Of a stretch of DNA of 64,000 nucleotides, positions 22,542 through 33,430 are shown one piece after another; the stretch's first letter is position 1; every line of letters starts with the position of its first letter. The notes under the pieces were generated by a model. That model was given only the letters and a program-made list of their open reading frames with translations. It was not told where the DNA came from and did not search any database. Origin of the DNA: Cycas panzhihuaensis (lineage: Eukaryota > Cycadophyta); assembly GCA_023213395.1 (NCBI GenBank), contig CM041465.1:226183741-226247740 (forward strand). The letters are read 5' to 3'. The translations under genes and the position numbers were made by a program.

Positions 22542-23640
22542 CTAAGGAAGAGGAGGAAGGAATATTACTTCCTTCCTTGGGTTGTAATAAGGGGGGGGGG
22601 GTAGGGAATCTACCTCAGGACCCACGCCTGATGTAGAAGGGAGGTCGGGGTTACTATTAGCTACTACAAAACTATGAAAAATATTAGGTAGGCTAGGGGG
22701 TTGTTGGTCTAGTTGGCTGTTATCCCTTAAACTATCATTAGTCATTATATACTCAAAAGAATCTAAATTATCATTAATGTCTTTAGTTACACATTTGAAT
22801 AATAAATTACATTTATGAGAAGAGGAGTTTACTTCATAGGCATCCTGCAGCCAATAATCCACGAATCTCATTCTGTTTTCGTCGTCCGAAGAGTTGTATA
22901 TTTCTCCAAAATAGGTCGGTTCTTCTTCTTGATAATTGGTCGATATCGTGGGCTCTTCTGCAGTATGATAGAGGTTTTCTTCCTTGAGGGAAGAGGATGT
23001 TGTTTCGCTTGTGACAGTCGTGCTGGATCCCTCGTCCGGTATCATTTCGATGGAATTCCTTCCCAGCATCGGTAATACTACTTTGTTCCCATTATCCGAT
23101 AAGGTGAAGGTCACATTTTTCCAATTTTGGAGGCATTGCGTCTTGTATAGCCACGGCCTCCCCAATAGTGCTGGATAGGGTGTTGCCCTTTTTTCTGTTT
23201 CCACGATTGTGAAATCAATTTTTACCGCAATCCCTGCCACATCCACCTTGATGTCGGCTAATCTTCCCATAGGTCATACTAATAATTCGTTGGCCAATTT
23301 CAACGAATATGTTGCTGCTTCCAATTTTGGGCTTCCCAGTTTCCGCCATGTCGAAGTTGGTAATACGTTGACGGCCACGCCTCCATCAACAATCACTTTT
23401 GGGAATGTTTCTCCCAGTACCATCATTGTTACCATAGGATCCATATCGAATGATGGCATTATTTTCTTTAAACTCTTTGTAATTCCGCGTTGTAGTACTC
23501 CTCCTTTAATCCAATCAATGACTTGGCATAGGGGGACGGTCAATTGTAGCTGTTTGACCAAATTCTCCATCAACAACAACATTCTCGGAATGTCTTCCAC
23601 TGGTAACCCTTTAAATAGTTCTTCTATTTGCACCATCTGA
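22542..23640 (-). pseudogene. Protease region of element A
   Basis: 23274-23636 holds the aspartic protease core: VIVDGGVAVNVLPTSTW with Asp-Gly-Gly where most retroviral proteases have Asp-Ser/Thr-Gly. After one stop the frame continues at 22542-23270 with the flap and second half (IKVDVAGIAVKIDF, YPALLGRPWL), then an acidic Ser-rich spacer (GEIYNSSDDENRMRF) of unknown role, with a 10-base G run near 22591. The Asp-Gly-Gly variant is shared by D; B has Asp-Arg-Gly. Confidence 0.75.
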
Positions 23641-23642
23641 GG

Positions 23643-25645
23643 CTACACCTTTGGCTCTTTTGGTATGTTCTCTTTTTCTTTCTGCTTATTTTTCCGTACG
23701 TATACGTATTTGGTTTCTAGTTTTCCCATTGGTAATGTATTTTCTTCCTGAGCTAAGCCATCCAACACTTGTTTTGCTTGTTTAAACCGATCCATTTCTG
23801 TTTGCGGATCCAGATATCCTCCGTTTTGTTTCTCCTTCTGTTTATTCTGGAGTTTTACGTTTTTAGTTTTTGGTATAATCGTCATTAGGTTGGTGGCTTT
23901 GGCCTTCCCTTTACAATCTTCTGTCTTATGGTCACTTGGTCATAGCCTATTACATACCTAACGGTTTCGTCAGATTCCGTTTAGTTGGGCATTCGGACTT
24001 CCAGTGCCCAAATTGCAAAAAGATGAGGCATCTACCCATTGGTGGTTTCTTTCTCGAGGGCTTTTGTGTACCCCTCGTTGTGTAAACATTTCGAGGTGGG
24101 TTGCCTCCCCTTCCCCTACCTCGTCCTCTGTAGGCTTTCCCTCTGGGATTACAGAAGCAATCCTTAGTCATATGCGTATCTACATCGCATATGTGGCACC
24201 ATTTGTCCTGTTGGTGCAACGCACTATTTTTTGGATTTAGTTCACATTCTTTAGTTGTATGTGAATTTTCTTCACAGATATGGTAGCATTTGGTTACCCT
24301 CCCGGCATGGTCTTTCTTTTTCGTCGTTTCTTCTTCTATGCTATTTTTGATTTTTAGCCTGGCCACTTCCTTTCTTAAGACTTCCAATTTCGATTCCTCT
24401 TCCGCTACTCCCACCTGGCAGAAGGGTCGATTATACTGATTTTGCTTGAGTTCCCTAATCTCCTCTTGCAATCTTAATAGTAGGGAGTCATGTCCTCCTA
24501 CCTGTGCATCCATCTCCATTTCAAAATCTAATGCTAAATCTTGGGCATTTTCAAATGATTTTAACAGATGGACGTGCATCATGGTTCTCAGTTTTTCATT
24601 CAATCCTGTAACGAAATAGTTCTTCATATTGTGGTCAGTTACCGTTTCGTTAATCATACTGGCTGCAATGATTTTCATTCTGCTGATATAAGTTAGCACT
24701 GATTCTCCCGGCCTTTGTTTAATTTCCCTCAAGGCGATTTCCTTTGCCGTTACTACGGAACTTCTGAAATCTTTCTTCGAAGGATTTCTTGATCTTTGCC
24801 CATGAATCATTCTTGTTTATTTCTTTGTACCATGCCAATGGTACTCCCCTCGATGTACAAAGCGAATCGGCTTTTATCTCATCCTCGCTGTAATCTTTTC
24901 ACATCAATCGATTTCAAAGAGGTATACGTGTTCACAGCATCCGAAGTGTCGTTGAAAATCAACTTTCCAAAGTCTCTGTAATCATCCATCTTGGGGGATT
25001 GCAACGGTGTCCCACCTGCTGGTGATTCTTCCCTTTTCTCCTCCTTCGGGGATGCGCTTGGAGTGCCTACTGCTATATTATCCTTCCCAAATAATGGATT
25101 CTTAAATGGAGTTTTGATATGTATAGGTTGTACTACACCTGGTACTTGTATTTTTAATGGTGTCACTGTAATATATGATTGACCAGATCGCCTGTCTGAT
25201 GAATCCTCAAAAAGCTGTCTTGTGAGCTTATTTTCCCAATATGCCAAGGGACCTTCCTCCGCCTTCTTCTCGCTGTCACTTAGGTCCTTGATTTGTCCTC
25301 CACAGGTATACTTCCCTCTTTTAAGGTTTCTTGATGCTTCTCATTCACCTTTGATTTTTCTTCATATTCTGGGCTAAACAAATCATTTTTGATTGGGGCT
25401 GGTGTTAATACCATACGTTCGCCATTAGTTCCCTCTTCTTGTTCTTGAGGTGTCTGGGCTCCACTTGTCTCAGATCCTTCAATGGACTGTCCCTTAGTCT
25501 CGTTGTTCTGCGAACTTAATCTCCTAGCCCTTCTCAATTTTGATTCCTTCGACCATCGTAATGCCCTTTGTCTGCTGGTTTCCTTCCCTTTGGGTGAAGT
25601 ATCCTTTTGTGGCTCTTCTGACCTTGAAGGCCTCTTAGGTGGCAT
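23643..25645 (-). pseudogene. Gag of element A with several zinc knuckles
   Basis: The start is MPPKRPSRSEE at 25645, the same as in B. The N-terminus is charged and Ser-rich (25280-25645); 24879-25247 holds a Pro-rich linker. The capsid runs to 24810 and on through ETVTDHNMKNYFVTGLNEKL. The knuckles are CYHICEENSHTTKEC, CHICDVDTHMTKDC, and a CLIFLQFGHWKSEC variant with a fourth (SDHKTEDC) after a stop. A RGRGRGRGGN basic patch lies between knuckles two and three. Frameshifts are at about 24830, 25260 and 23940. Confidence 0.8.
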
Positions 25646-25767
25646 TGGAAGGTCCCCGTCACGGTGGCTTAGTTCTGACCGCCATCACGACGGCAGCCAG
25701 GGTCCTCTGCCCTTTACACATTCCTTTCCTTGAAACTCCTGGGCCCGGTCCCTCCTCAATGGACGTA

Positions 25768-25780
25768 GGCAACGGAACCA
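25768..25780 (-). promoter_or_regulatory. Primer binding site of element A
   Basis: On the minus strand, one base after the 5' LTR, this reads TGGTTCCGTTGCC. It matches the tRNA-Asp-type site of Athila elements (TGGCGCCGTTGCC) except at two positions. B and D carry close variants. Confidence 0.65.
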
Positions 25781-25781
25781 A

Positions 25782-26610
25782 TGTTGACTCAGGTGTTTCC
25801 ACTGCACTTGTGGGAACAATGCACTTGTCGAGGTTACACAGCTTATAGTCCAGTTAGGATACAACCAACATGGTTATTCACATACATTCCACAGATTATT
25901 CAATGTTTCCACAGAATTATATCACAATAGTACACAGCAGCACGGAAATCAACACATATTCAACATTTCATCCTTATAAACACAGAGAATACACAGTTTT
26001 CCACATAACTCTTCTTTCCATTAAGCAATAAGTTCAATTACAGAGGGTCGGAATGCATTCCCTGCATTCCGACATACACTCTTCGTTACATGCGTACCAG
26101 TGGTACTTATCAATAAACACTGCTTCAATCGGCTGTCATACGTGCTGGCATCCGTACCATTGCGTACCCTGAATATTCGGCTCTCACCCTAACCGAATGG
26201 TCCTTGCATACTTCCTTAAATGTGCCTCTTCGTACCTTTTGGCTAAAGGGTTATGACTGCCTGTCATAACTGTACCTCTTCAGTTAAGCGTACCTTTTCC
26301 TTAATCATTAGTTATACCTTTAACTAATGTCTTCATCATGTCCGTACGTCTATACGTACGTCTGGCAGCTCTCCAGGCTTCCACTGGTCCCGTATTGTCG
26401 TGTGTACCGCTTCCGTTTAGTTCCGTTCCGCTGCTGGTATGTATCTGTGTTGCGTACCCATTCCAGGTACTCACCTGTCATATGTACTTAGAATGCTGGT
26501 TTTCCACCTTTCGCCGTATGCACTCCTGCTGATGCATGCACTGCACATCTAGGGTTATCTAGCCTACCTCTGGTCTTCCAACAACCATATGATCAATTTA
26601 TGCCCCAACA
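25782..26610 (-). mobile_element. 5' LTR of element A
   Basis: This is the partner of 16087-16921. The two copies differ by scattered substitutions and short indels, so the insertion is not recent. Confidence 0.9.
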
Positions 26611-26615
26611 ATACC

Positions 26616-26883
26616 TTCCGCAGTGGGAACATTCTCTGGTTTCTCTCGGTCTTTCTTTTGATTCCCAAGAGCCTCTTCCTCGTCCTTCTGTTGAAAAGGA
26701 TGATATGGTCGGAGATCTAGCCCATCCTGTAGTGTTCTTGCCATATCCTCTCCATATGTTTCTTGATCGTCCTCTACCTTCCAGATTTATCTTAGATGCA
26801 AATGCTTCCTTGATGTCTATGTCTTCCTTATATCGTTTGTTTCTTTGCTCTTGTTGCAGCATATGACCTGTTAAGGTATCAAA
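26616..26883 (-). pseudogene. Copia I gag, segment between A and J
   Basis: The reverse strand reads FDTLTGHMLQQEQRNKRYKED, an Arg/Gly-rich linker, and the first half of a zinc knuckle (ECSHCGRY) that stops at element A. The frame joins the segment at 29796-30159 when J and one duplication copy are removed. The ORF that starts at 26958 begins falsely inside the J LTR. Confidence 0.75.
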
Positions 26884-27292
26884 TGTAGCATTCCAAAATC
26901 TAGTCAAAAGTGTGCCATGTAACCATTTAAATTGAAAGCCTATGAACAAGGATTCCAACGGTCCAGACGAAATTCAATTTCGACATCTCAATCAAAAATT
27001 ATGGCCATTTAAAGTTAGCCTGCCAGTTTTTGGTGAAGTTCTGGCCGACTTCTATTTGAGAAATTTTAAGAAGAATATTACCCAGTCTGGCTGACTTTTA
27101 ATTAAAGTATTTTGATCGCTATAAATAGGAAGTTTGGGCCGCATCCCAAACCATCGTCGGAGGTTCTTTGGTCGCACATTTTTGGTTCTAGGGTTGCAAT
27201 TAGCTCACCCATTTGGGGCTGCAGTTTGGAGGGTTCCTCGCCTCGAAGAGGGAAGCTCACGTCTTCAGGAAAGACAGAAGTAGATCGCTACA
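26884..27292 (+). mobile_element. 5' LTR of element J
   Basis: It begins tgtagcattcc and ends agatcgctaca. A TATA box (tataaatag) is at 27120-27128, which would place the transcript start about 30 bases on. Confidence 0.9.
27120..27128 (+). promoter_or_regulatory. TATA box in J 5' LTR
   Basis: The perfect plant TATA string tataaatag is repeated at 29618-29626 in the 3' LTR. Confidence 0.7.
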
Positions 27293-27294
27293 AG

Positions 27295-27309
27295 TGGTAT
27301 CAAGGCTTC
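27295..27309 (+). promoter_or_regulatory. Primer binding site of J
   Basis: tggtatcaaggcttc starts two bases after the LTR. The first eight bases match the initiator tRNA-Met complement used by many plant retrotransposons. Confidence 0.75.
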
Positions 27310-27541
27310 GTTTTGAGGGAAAAGGGCAGAGGTAAAAGCTCAGAAAGGTTAAAATTTCCCCGCAAGGGAAGCAAAAACAGAATTGAGGCTAGGGAAAAAG
27401 CTCATTCACAAGAAGATGGTAGCCAAATCTAGAACCTCAGAGTAAACTATTGAAGGCACATCATAATTAAATCAGAGCATAAGGGCTCTAACAATCCTAG
27501 TCCAGAAGTTACTAGCAAAAACGGATCAAGCAACACAAAAT

Positions 27542-28140
27542 GTGTTAGGTAGAGAAATGGATAAGAACACCACATCAGGGATAGATCAAATGGATCAAGA
27601 AAATCAAGGAAATGAGACCAAGAGATTCGATGGACGAGCTTACGAAAGGATAACTCCCAACATGGATAATGGATGGAAAGGGGCAGGATTATCTTTAGAA
27701 AAATTCGATCTAGAAGTATCCAAGAATATCACTAATTGGGTCATACAAATGGAGAACTATTTCAAGGTCTATAACTCCACAGCTAGGGAAAAGATGGAAA
27801 TAACATCCTTACACTTAAATGGAAGGGCGTTAAGGTGGTACTATTGGTGGAAAAAGATGAACTTACCAATGCAACAGACTTGAGAGAATCTAAGACCAGG
27901 ATTAGTAGAGCAATATGACGATTCTTGGAATACAGATTTACTTTGCTCAGTTATCACGATTACATCACAATCCAAGAGTACATAGAACAATTCCAAACAC
28001 TACAATGTATGGTCTCAGAAAAGATACCGCAGGAATGTTTACTAGAGACTTATATTAGTGGATTGAAAAATTAGATCAAATTTAGAGTTAAAGCAACAAA
28101 TCCACCACAACACCAAGTAGCAATTCAAATAGCAAGGAAT
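27542..28140 (+). pseudogene. Gag N-terminal and capsid region of J
   Basis: 27542-27883 encodes LSLEKFDLEVSKNITNWVIQ, then YFKVYN, REKMEITSLHLNGRALRWYY, the capsid pattern of chromovirus gag. After a stop and frameshift near 27884 it resumes (YITIQEYIEQFQTLQCMV, LLETYISGLK) and joins the ORF starting at 28141. Two or three disabling changes separate it from the downstream ORF. Confidence 0.7.
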
Positions 28141-29304
28141 GTGGAGGTAGAACTTAGAGATAGTAGATCGACATATACAAGGAAATATGGGCCACCAACA
28201 TATCAGACCCAGAATCCTAATGAGGCCAAATCGGGAACAAAAGCAAACCCCCCATTAGCTATAAGAAATACAATAGAAAGCTCAGGAACAACAAAAGAGG
28301 AGCACATAAGGAAAGGAACGTGCTTCAAGTGTGGAGAAAAATGGAATAAGGAACACTGGTGCCTAGCAAAGAAGGTTTTCATGATCAATAACGATGATGC
28401 AGAAATACCAGAAGCAGCACAAGAAGAAATAGAAGACCAGAGCGTAGGAAGGGAGGAAAATGAACTTTTGGAAGTGGATACAGGGAATGTCCAAACATCC
28501 TTGCAGGCCATTACAGGGCAACAAGTATCCCCGCAAACCCTAAGATTCCAAGGACAAATCAAGGGGAGACCAGTATCAATCTTGGTAGATAGTGGGAGTA
28601 CACACAATTTTATAAACAAGGCATCAGCAGAAAAACTGGGATTACAAGTGAAACCACTTAACACATTCCAAGTGTCAATAGAAAATGGGAGAACAACGCT
28701 GTGTGGGGGATACTGCAAAGACACAACTCTCCAGATCAACAATTACAAGGTCACAACTTGTATGTTTGCCATGCCCATAGGCGGAGTAGACGTAGTTCTA
28801 GGAATTCAATGGCTACAAACGCTGGGGAACATTGTTACCAATTATATGACAAGATTTATGTGTTTCCAACAAAAACGATGCAAATACCGACTGCAAGCCC
28901 CAACCACACCTCCAGTTCGGCTCGTATCATCTCACATAATGTCATGTTACAAAGTAGAAATAAAGAACGTTCCTCCACAGATTCAGGCAATCTTAGAAAA
29001 ACATCAAGGAGTTCTTGAAGAACCCCAAGGACTGCCACTGAAAAGGGAATTGGAACATGCAATAGATCAATTAAATTTGCCACCAGAAAATAAAATCTGC
29101 AATATCTTCCACGTGTCTTGTTTAAAGAAAAAGTTGGGCGAAAGGGAGGCTCCACAAATGAATTTACCAACACTGGATGAAGAAGGAATGATGATAGTGG
29201 AACCTGAGGGAATATTGAAAACTAGGGACAAAGATTTGCGATCCAGGATAATGAAAGAATATCTCATCAAATGGAAGACATTGGAGTTGAAAGATGCAAC
29301 GTAG
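28141..29304 (+). CDS. Fused gag-knuckle, protease and chromodomain ORF of J
   Basis: A 387-residue open frame. The zinc knuckle is at residues 61-74 (CFKCGEKWNKEHWC) and the protease Asp-Ser-Gly at 150-152 (LVDSGSTHNF). The frame then passes directly from the start of the RT region (GLPLKRELEHAIDQ, about 298-310) to the integrase tail (LPPENKICN.FHVSCLKKKLGE, from about 312). The C-terminus is chromodomain-like (EGILKTRD, YLIKWKTLE). One TAG ends it a few codons before the natural end (EFEEWMQKNRPLP). The internal deletion keeps the frame. Whether the protein is made is unknown. Confidence 0.75.
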   Translation: MEVELRDSRSTYTRKYGPPTYQTQNPNEAKSGTKANPPLAIRNTIESSGTTKEEHIRKGTCFKCGEKWNKEHWCLAKKVFMINNDDAEIPEAAQEEIEDQSVGREENELLEVDTGNVQTSLQAITGQQVSPQTLRFQGQIKGRPVSILVDSGSTHNFINKASAEKLGLQVKPLNTFQVSIENGRTTLCGGYCKDTTLQINNYKVTTCMFAMPIGGVDVVLGIQWLQTLGNIVTNYMTRFMCFQQKRCKYRLQAPTTPPVRLVSSHIMSCYKVEIKNVPPQIQAILEKHQGVLEEPQGLPLKRELEHAIDQLNLPPENKICNIFHVSCLKKKLGEREAPQMNLPTLDEEGMMIVEPEGILKTRDKDLRSRIMKEYLIKWKTLELKDAT

Positions 29305-29370
29305 GAGTTTGAAGAATGGATGCAGAAAAATAGGCCCTTACCAATGCTTTGAGGGCAAAGCATGTTTTTA

Positions 29371-29382
29371 AGGGGAGAGAAT
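29371..29382 (+). promoter_or_regulatory. Polypurine tract of J
   Basis: aggggagagaat directly abuts the 3' LTR and is the plus-strand primer of reverse transcription. Confidence 0.8.
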
Positions 29383-29790
29383 TGTAGCATTCCAAAATCT
29401 AGTCAAAAGTATGCCATGTAACCATTTAAATTAAAGGCCTCTAAACAAGGGTTCCAACAGTCCAGACGAAATTCAATTTCGACATCTCAATCAAAAGTTA
29501 TGGCCATTTAAAGTTAGCTTGCTAGTTTTTGGTGAAGTTTTGGCTGACTTCTATTTGAGCAATTTAAGAAGAATATTACCCAGTCTGGCCGACTTTTAAT
29601 TAAAGTATTTTGATTGCTATAAATAGGAAGTTTGGGCCGCATCCCAAACCATCGTCGGAGGTTCTTTGGTCGCACATTTTTGGTTTTAGGGCTGCAATTA
29701 GCTCGCCCATTTGGGGCTGCACTTTGGAGGGTTCCTTGCCTCGAAGAGGGAAGCTCACGTCTTCAGGAAAGACAGAAGTAGATCGCTACA
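29383..29790 (+). mobile_element. 3' LTR of element J
   Basis: This is the partner of 26884-27292 with only a handful of substitutions, so J is one of the younger insertions here. Confidence 0.9.
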
Positions 29791-29795
29791 TCAAA

Positions 29796-30159
29796 TGACA
29801 TGTTTGCAGTATGGCCTCCTATGGTAAGAGTATTTACCATTGTGTCAAATGATTTTGGCAATTTATTAATAATTAGCCAGATAAGTTCAACATTTGTTAA
29901 GGTTTTTCCTGCAGATGATAAGTCAATTTTAATTTCAACAATCTTTGTTGTAAAGTCAATTATTTTTTCTCCTTCTTTGAGACAAATTTTATATAATTGT
30001 TCTCCGAGTGAGATAATTTATGCTTCATTTTTCCTATTGTATAATGAGGCTAAAATGTTCTAGGCTTGAGATGAGGAGGTGACAGAATTAACATGGCTTA
30101 TTATGGCATCTCCTACAAATAGAAAAATTGCAAATAGAGTTAGTCTATCTCTTTCTGCC
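29796..30159 (-). pseudogene. Copia I gag, segment between J and K
   Basis: The reverse strand shows copia gag core strings: ISLGEQ-like, KIIDFTTKIVEIKIDL, AGKTLTNVELIWLIINKLP, FDTMVNTLTIGGHTANMSFD. The last joins DTLTGHMLQQ beyond element J. Upstream it reads AIFLFVGDAIISHVNS and meets K at RDRLTL. One frame is open over most of its length. Confidence 0.75.
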
Positions 30160-30352
30160 TGTAGAAACTTAGAGATTATTATTAGAAAGACTGATGATCT
30201 ATTATGAGAGATCAATTACATATATATACAATTGTACATTATAATTGACGTGTCTGAGTGACATGTGTCAGACACTTGTCTAAGAATACAAAAAGAGGGG
30301 TTTTACATGACCCTCAAGAACACCCTCCTAGATGAAACATTATAGTCTAACA
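30160..30352 (-). mobile_element. 3' LTR of copia K
   Basis: It aligns with 34194-34386, including the shared words tgagagatcaattacat and aaaaagaggggttttacat. Confidence 0.9.
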
Positions 30353-30359
30353 CCTTCTC

Positions 30360-31790
30360 TTAATGTTTCATCCTTTCAATGCTAATTTGTCTCTAAGTGC
30401 TATGAACTTGTCTTTGTTGAGAGGCTTTGTCAAAATGTCTACAATCTGTTCATTTGATGAACAGTAGATTAAGTCAACTTTTTTGTTCTGAACTTTTTCT
30501 CTTATGAAGTGATGATGAACTTCAATATGTTTCGTTCGAGCATGCAGAACTGGCTTCTTTGTCAATTTGATGGCACTTTGATTGTCATAGAATAGTGTAG
30601 TTGACTCTTTCTGTTGCTAGTCCAAATCTGATAGCTATTGTCTGAGCCAAATTTCTTCACAGGCTGCACTAATTGTTGATTTATATTTTGCCTCTATAGA
30701 TGATAGAGCAACTGTAGCTTGTCTTTTGCTACTCTAGGAGATTACTGCTAATCCAAGGAAGAAACAATAGCCGCTTGTTGACTTCCTTTTTTCTCTGTCT
30801 CCAGCTCAGTCTGAATCACAGTATCCAATTAGTTTATTTGCTCTCAGTTTTAGATATATGAGCTTTAGATCAACAATTCCCTTTAGATATCTAAGAATTC
30901 CTTTTGTTGCTTTCCAATGTCTCACTGTTGGGTCCTGCATATATCTTGAAACTAAACTTACTAAATATGAAATGTCAGGTCTAGTTGCGGTGAGGTAAAT
31001 TAGGCTATCTATCAGTTGTCAGTATAGAGTTCCATTGATGATGGATTCACCTTCATCTGGAGTAAGATCACATCCTACTTCCATAGGAGTGATGCAAGTG
31101 TTGCTTTCTTCCATCTTGAATTTTGATAGCAGATTTTTAATGTATCTACTTTGGGATAAGGAAATTGAGTCTTTTCCTTGACCAACTTCCATCCCCAGAT
31201 AGTAATTTAGTAGCCCTAAGTCAGTCATTTCAAAGCCCCATTTTAATTGTGACCTTATATTTTTGATTGATTCAGTGTCACTGCTAGTGAATATTATATC
31301 ATCAACATAAATAGTGATGATTGTTATCAATCCCTGTTTCTTTTTGGTGTGTAAGCTGGAGTCAGAATTGCATCTACAAAAGCCATTCTGGATGAGATAC
31401 TTATCCAGTTCGGCATGCCAGGCTCTTGGGGCTTGTTTTAATCCATATAGCGCATTTTTTAATCTGCAATTACTTCATATAAACTTCCTCCTCAAGATCT
31501 TTGTTTAGAAAGTCACTTTTTACATCTAACTGGTAAATCTTCGAGTTGTTTTGGGCTAATAGGGCTATTACAACTCTTACAATGTCCAATTTGACCATTA
31601 GAGAAAATGTCTCTTCATAATCTACGCCTAGAGTCTGGGTATATCCTTTGGCAACTAATCTTGCCTTGTATTTGCTTATATCTCCATCAACATTTTCCTT
31701 GACTTTGAATACCCATTTGCAATTTACTATTGGTTTTCCTGGGGGTAGATTTACTAGTTCCTAGATTTGACTTTTGGAGATTGGTTCTAT
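30360..31790 (-). pseudogene. Copia K reverse transcriptase and RNase H
   Basis: 31019-31330 holds the catalytic YVDD at residues 8-11 (TIYVDDIIFTSSD) and LLNYYLGMEV. 31500-31790 holds the RT N-terminus ([37 protein letters not shown]). The RNase H end at 30368-30565 reads HARTKHIEVHHHFIREKVQ and DILTKPLNKDKF. Stops lie near 31010, 30740 and 31460. It is better preserved than the copia I copy. Confidence 0.8.
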
Positions 31791-31798
31791 TTCTTTGT

Positions 31799-32830
31799 TC
31801 ATTGCAGCATCCCATTCCTTGTGTCCCTTTGCCTTTTGAATGATTGTGGCTCTATATTTGTGAATAGAGCTTGATGTTTTTGGCTCTTTGTTTTGTGAGT
31901 ATATATATCTCCCTTGTTTTCTTCAATGGTTTTGAGATACCATCTTGGCACCCTTTTTCCTTTCTTTTCCTCTTCTTCTTCAATGCCTGTATCTGCAAAA
32001 GGTAATTGTTTTTCTCTAATTGTAGAAACTTCATGGGATGCCCTCTCTGAATCATTTGTCTCTACGTCTTTTGAGGTGATTCCAGAAACTTCTTCAACAG
32101 GAGGTTGTAGTATTCTTTTGGGAGCCTCATCAACTAGATGTTGAACTATTGTGTCCTTTATGAGATCAAGTTCATTGAAAACAACATCCCTACTTATATA
32201 GACCTTATTTGTTTTAGGATCTATACATTTGTAGGCTTTTGAAATTTTACTATAACCTACCATTACACATTCTATGCTTTTAGAATCTAGTTTTGATCTC
32301 CTTTTATCTGGAATATGAACAAAAGCTTTGCATCCAAATATTCTCAGATCACTTACATTTGGTTTGATTCTGGTCCATGCTTCTTCTGGAGTGATTTGAT
32401 CCAGAACCTTTGTAGGGCTTCTATTTGTGAGATACTCGGTTGTGTTGATTGCTTCAGCCCAATAAGGTTTTGAAATCTAACTTTCTTCAAGCATGCATCG
32501 AGCCATTTCCATGATCGTTTTGTTCATGCGCTTAACTACTCCATTGGATTTTGGGGTATATGGAGTTGTGAGTTGTCTTTGAATTTCCTATGTCTTGCAA
32601 AAATTTAAGAAATCCTTCGAGATGTATTCTCCTCCACCATCTGATCTAACACATTTTATTTTTGCTCCAGACTCTAGTTCAACTTCTGCTTTAAATTATT
32701 TAAATTTCTCGAAAACTTTAGATTTGTAGTAAAGAAAATAAATCCAGGTTTTCCTAGAGAAATCATCAATGAATGTCACCATTGATCAAGTAGGGTGTAA
32801 GAGGACCACATAGGTCAGTGTGTACTAGTT
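31799..32830 (-). pseudogene. Copia K integrase
   Basis: 31799-32263 is the C-terminal part (KAYKCIDPKTNKVYISRDVVF, typical of the copia integrase/RT linker) with an acidic, Lys-rich spacer. 32270-32830 covers the catalytic core on the reverse strand, with a few stops. The pre-integrase zinc region is in the segment just upstream (HLKYGHIS). It is non-functional because of the interruptions. Confidence 0.7.
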
Positions 32831-32840
32831 TCAATTTATT

Positions 32841-33430
32841 TTAGGCTTGCCATTCATTTGCTTTAAATGGAAAACGATGTTTTACTAGCATGTAACTTTT
32901 GTACATAAGATGCTGAAAGGGAACATTTGGAAAACCATCAACTATTTTAGATTTTTGTAACTGCATTAGCCTGTCAGATGAGATATGCCCATATTTCAAA
33001 TGCCACAATTTATTATTATCAGTATTGATTGCAGTACATGTCTTTTCATTGATGATTACAGGTTTGGAAAGTAACCTATATAGGTCGTTACTTTCTATGC
33101 CTTTTGTAATTATGGCTCCCTCCTTTTTCATGTCCAGAATGTGACAATACCCATTTTCATCAAACATTGTTCTTAGCTTTTTCTTTCTTAGCTGAGAAAC
33201 AGAAAGAAGATTCTTTTTTAATCTTGGAACAAAAAGTACATTGCCAAATTTTTGTATGCCCCTTTTTATTTCAATGGCTATGGTCTTGACTCTTTCGATG
33301 CTTAGAGGATGCTTGTCCCCTAATTCAACAGACTTGTGAGAGGTGAAGGGTTTCAGAGATTCGAACCAGTCCTCTTGCCTGGTCATGTGTCTGGATGCCC
33401 CAGAATCAATGTACTAGACCTCCTCATCTT
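32841..33430 (-). pseudogene. Copia K protease and pre-integrase
   Basis: The active site YIDSGASRHMT lies just upstream of the open stretch 32841-33386, which continues MTRQEDWFESLKPF, then VLFVPRLKKNLLSVSQLRKKKL. The pre-integrase motif KLWHLKYGHIS is near 33000. The Asp-Ser-Gly is intact. A stop precedes the active site at about 33420. Confidence 0.8.

Larger units (their letters stand above)
16087..26610 (-). mobile_element. Ty3/gypsy element A (10.5 kb, near complete)
   Basis: LTRs at 16087-16921 and 25782-26610 begin tgttgactcaggtg and end ccccaaca. The flanks are ATACA (16082-16086) and ATACC (26611-26615), a 5-base duplication with one change. On the minus strand it runs: primer site, gag with several zinc knuckles, protease, second capsid-like domain, RT, RNase H, integrase, motif array, extra ORF, G-rich tract, hairpin, LTR. 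It sits in the gag knuckle region of copia I. Confidence 0.85.
26884..29790 (+). mobile_element. Mini Ty3/gypsy chromovirus J (2.9 kb)
   Basis: LTRs at 26884-27292 and 29383-29790 (408-409 bases) start TGTAGC and end GCTACA, with a perfect TCAAA duplication (26879-26883 and 29791-29795). Primer site at 27295-27309 and purine tract aggggagagaat at 29371-29382 are intact. The inside encodes gag, protease and a chromodomain only; RT, RNase H and most of integrase are deleted. It must be moved in trans if at all. Confidence 0.9.

Noticed and set aside
22588-22602. G run near the A protease spacer, and C run at 35110-35125
   Set aside because: Simple homopolymers, possibly with length error; no structural role inferred.
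28203-28742. 179-codon minus-strand ORF
   Set aside because: It is the shadow of the J gag-protease ORF on the other strand and has no recognisable motif.
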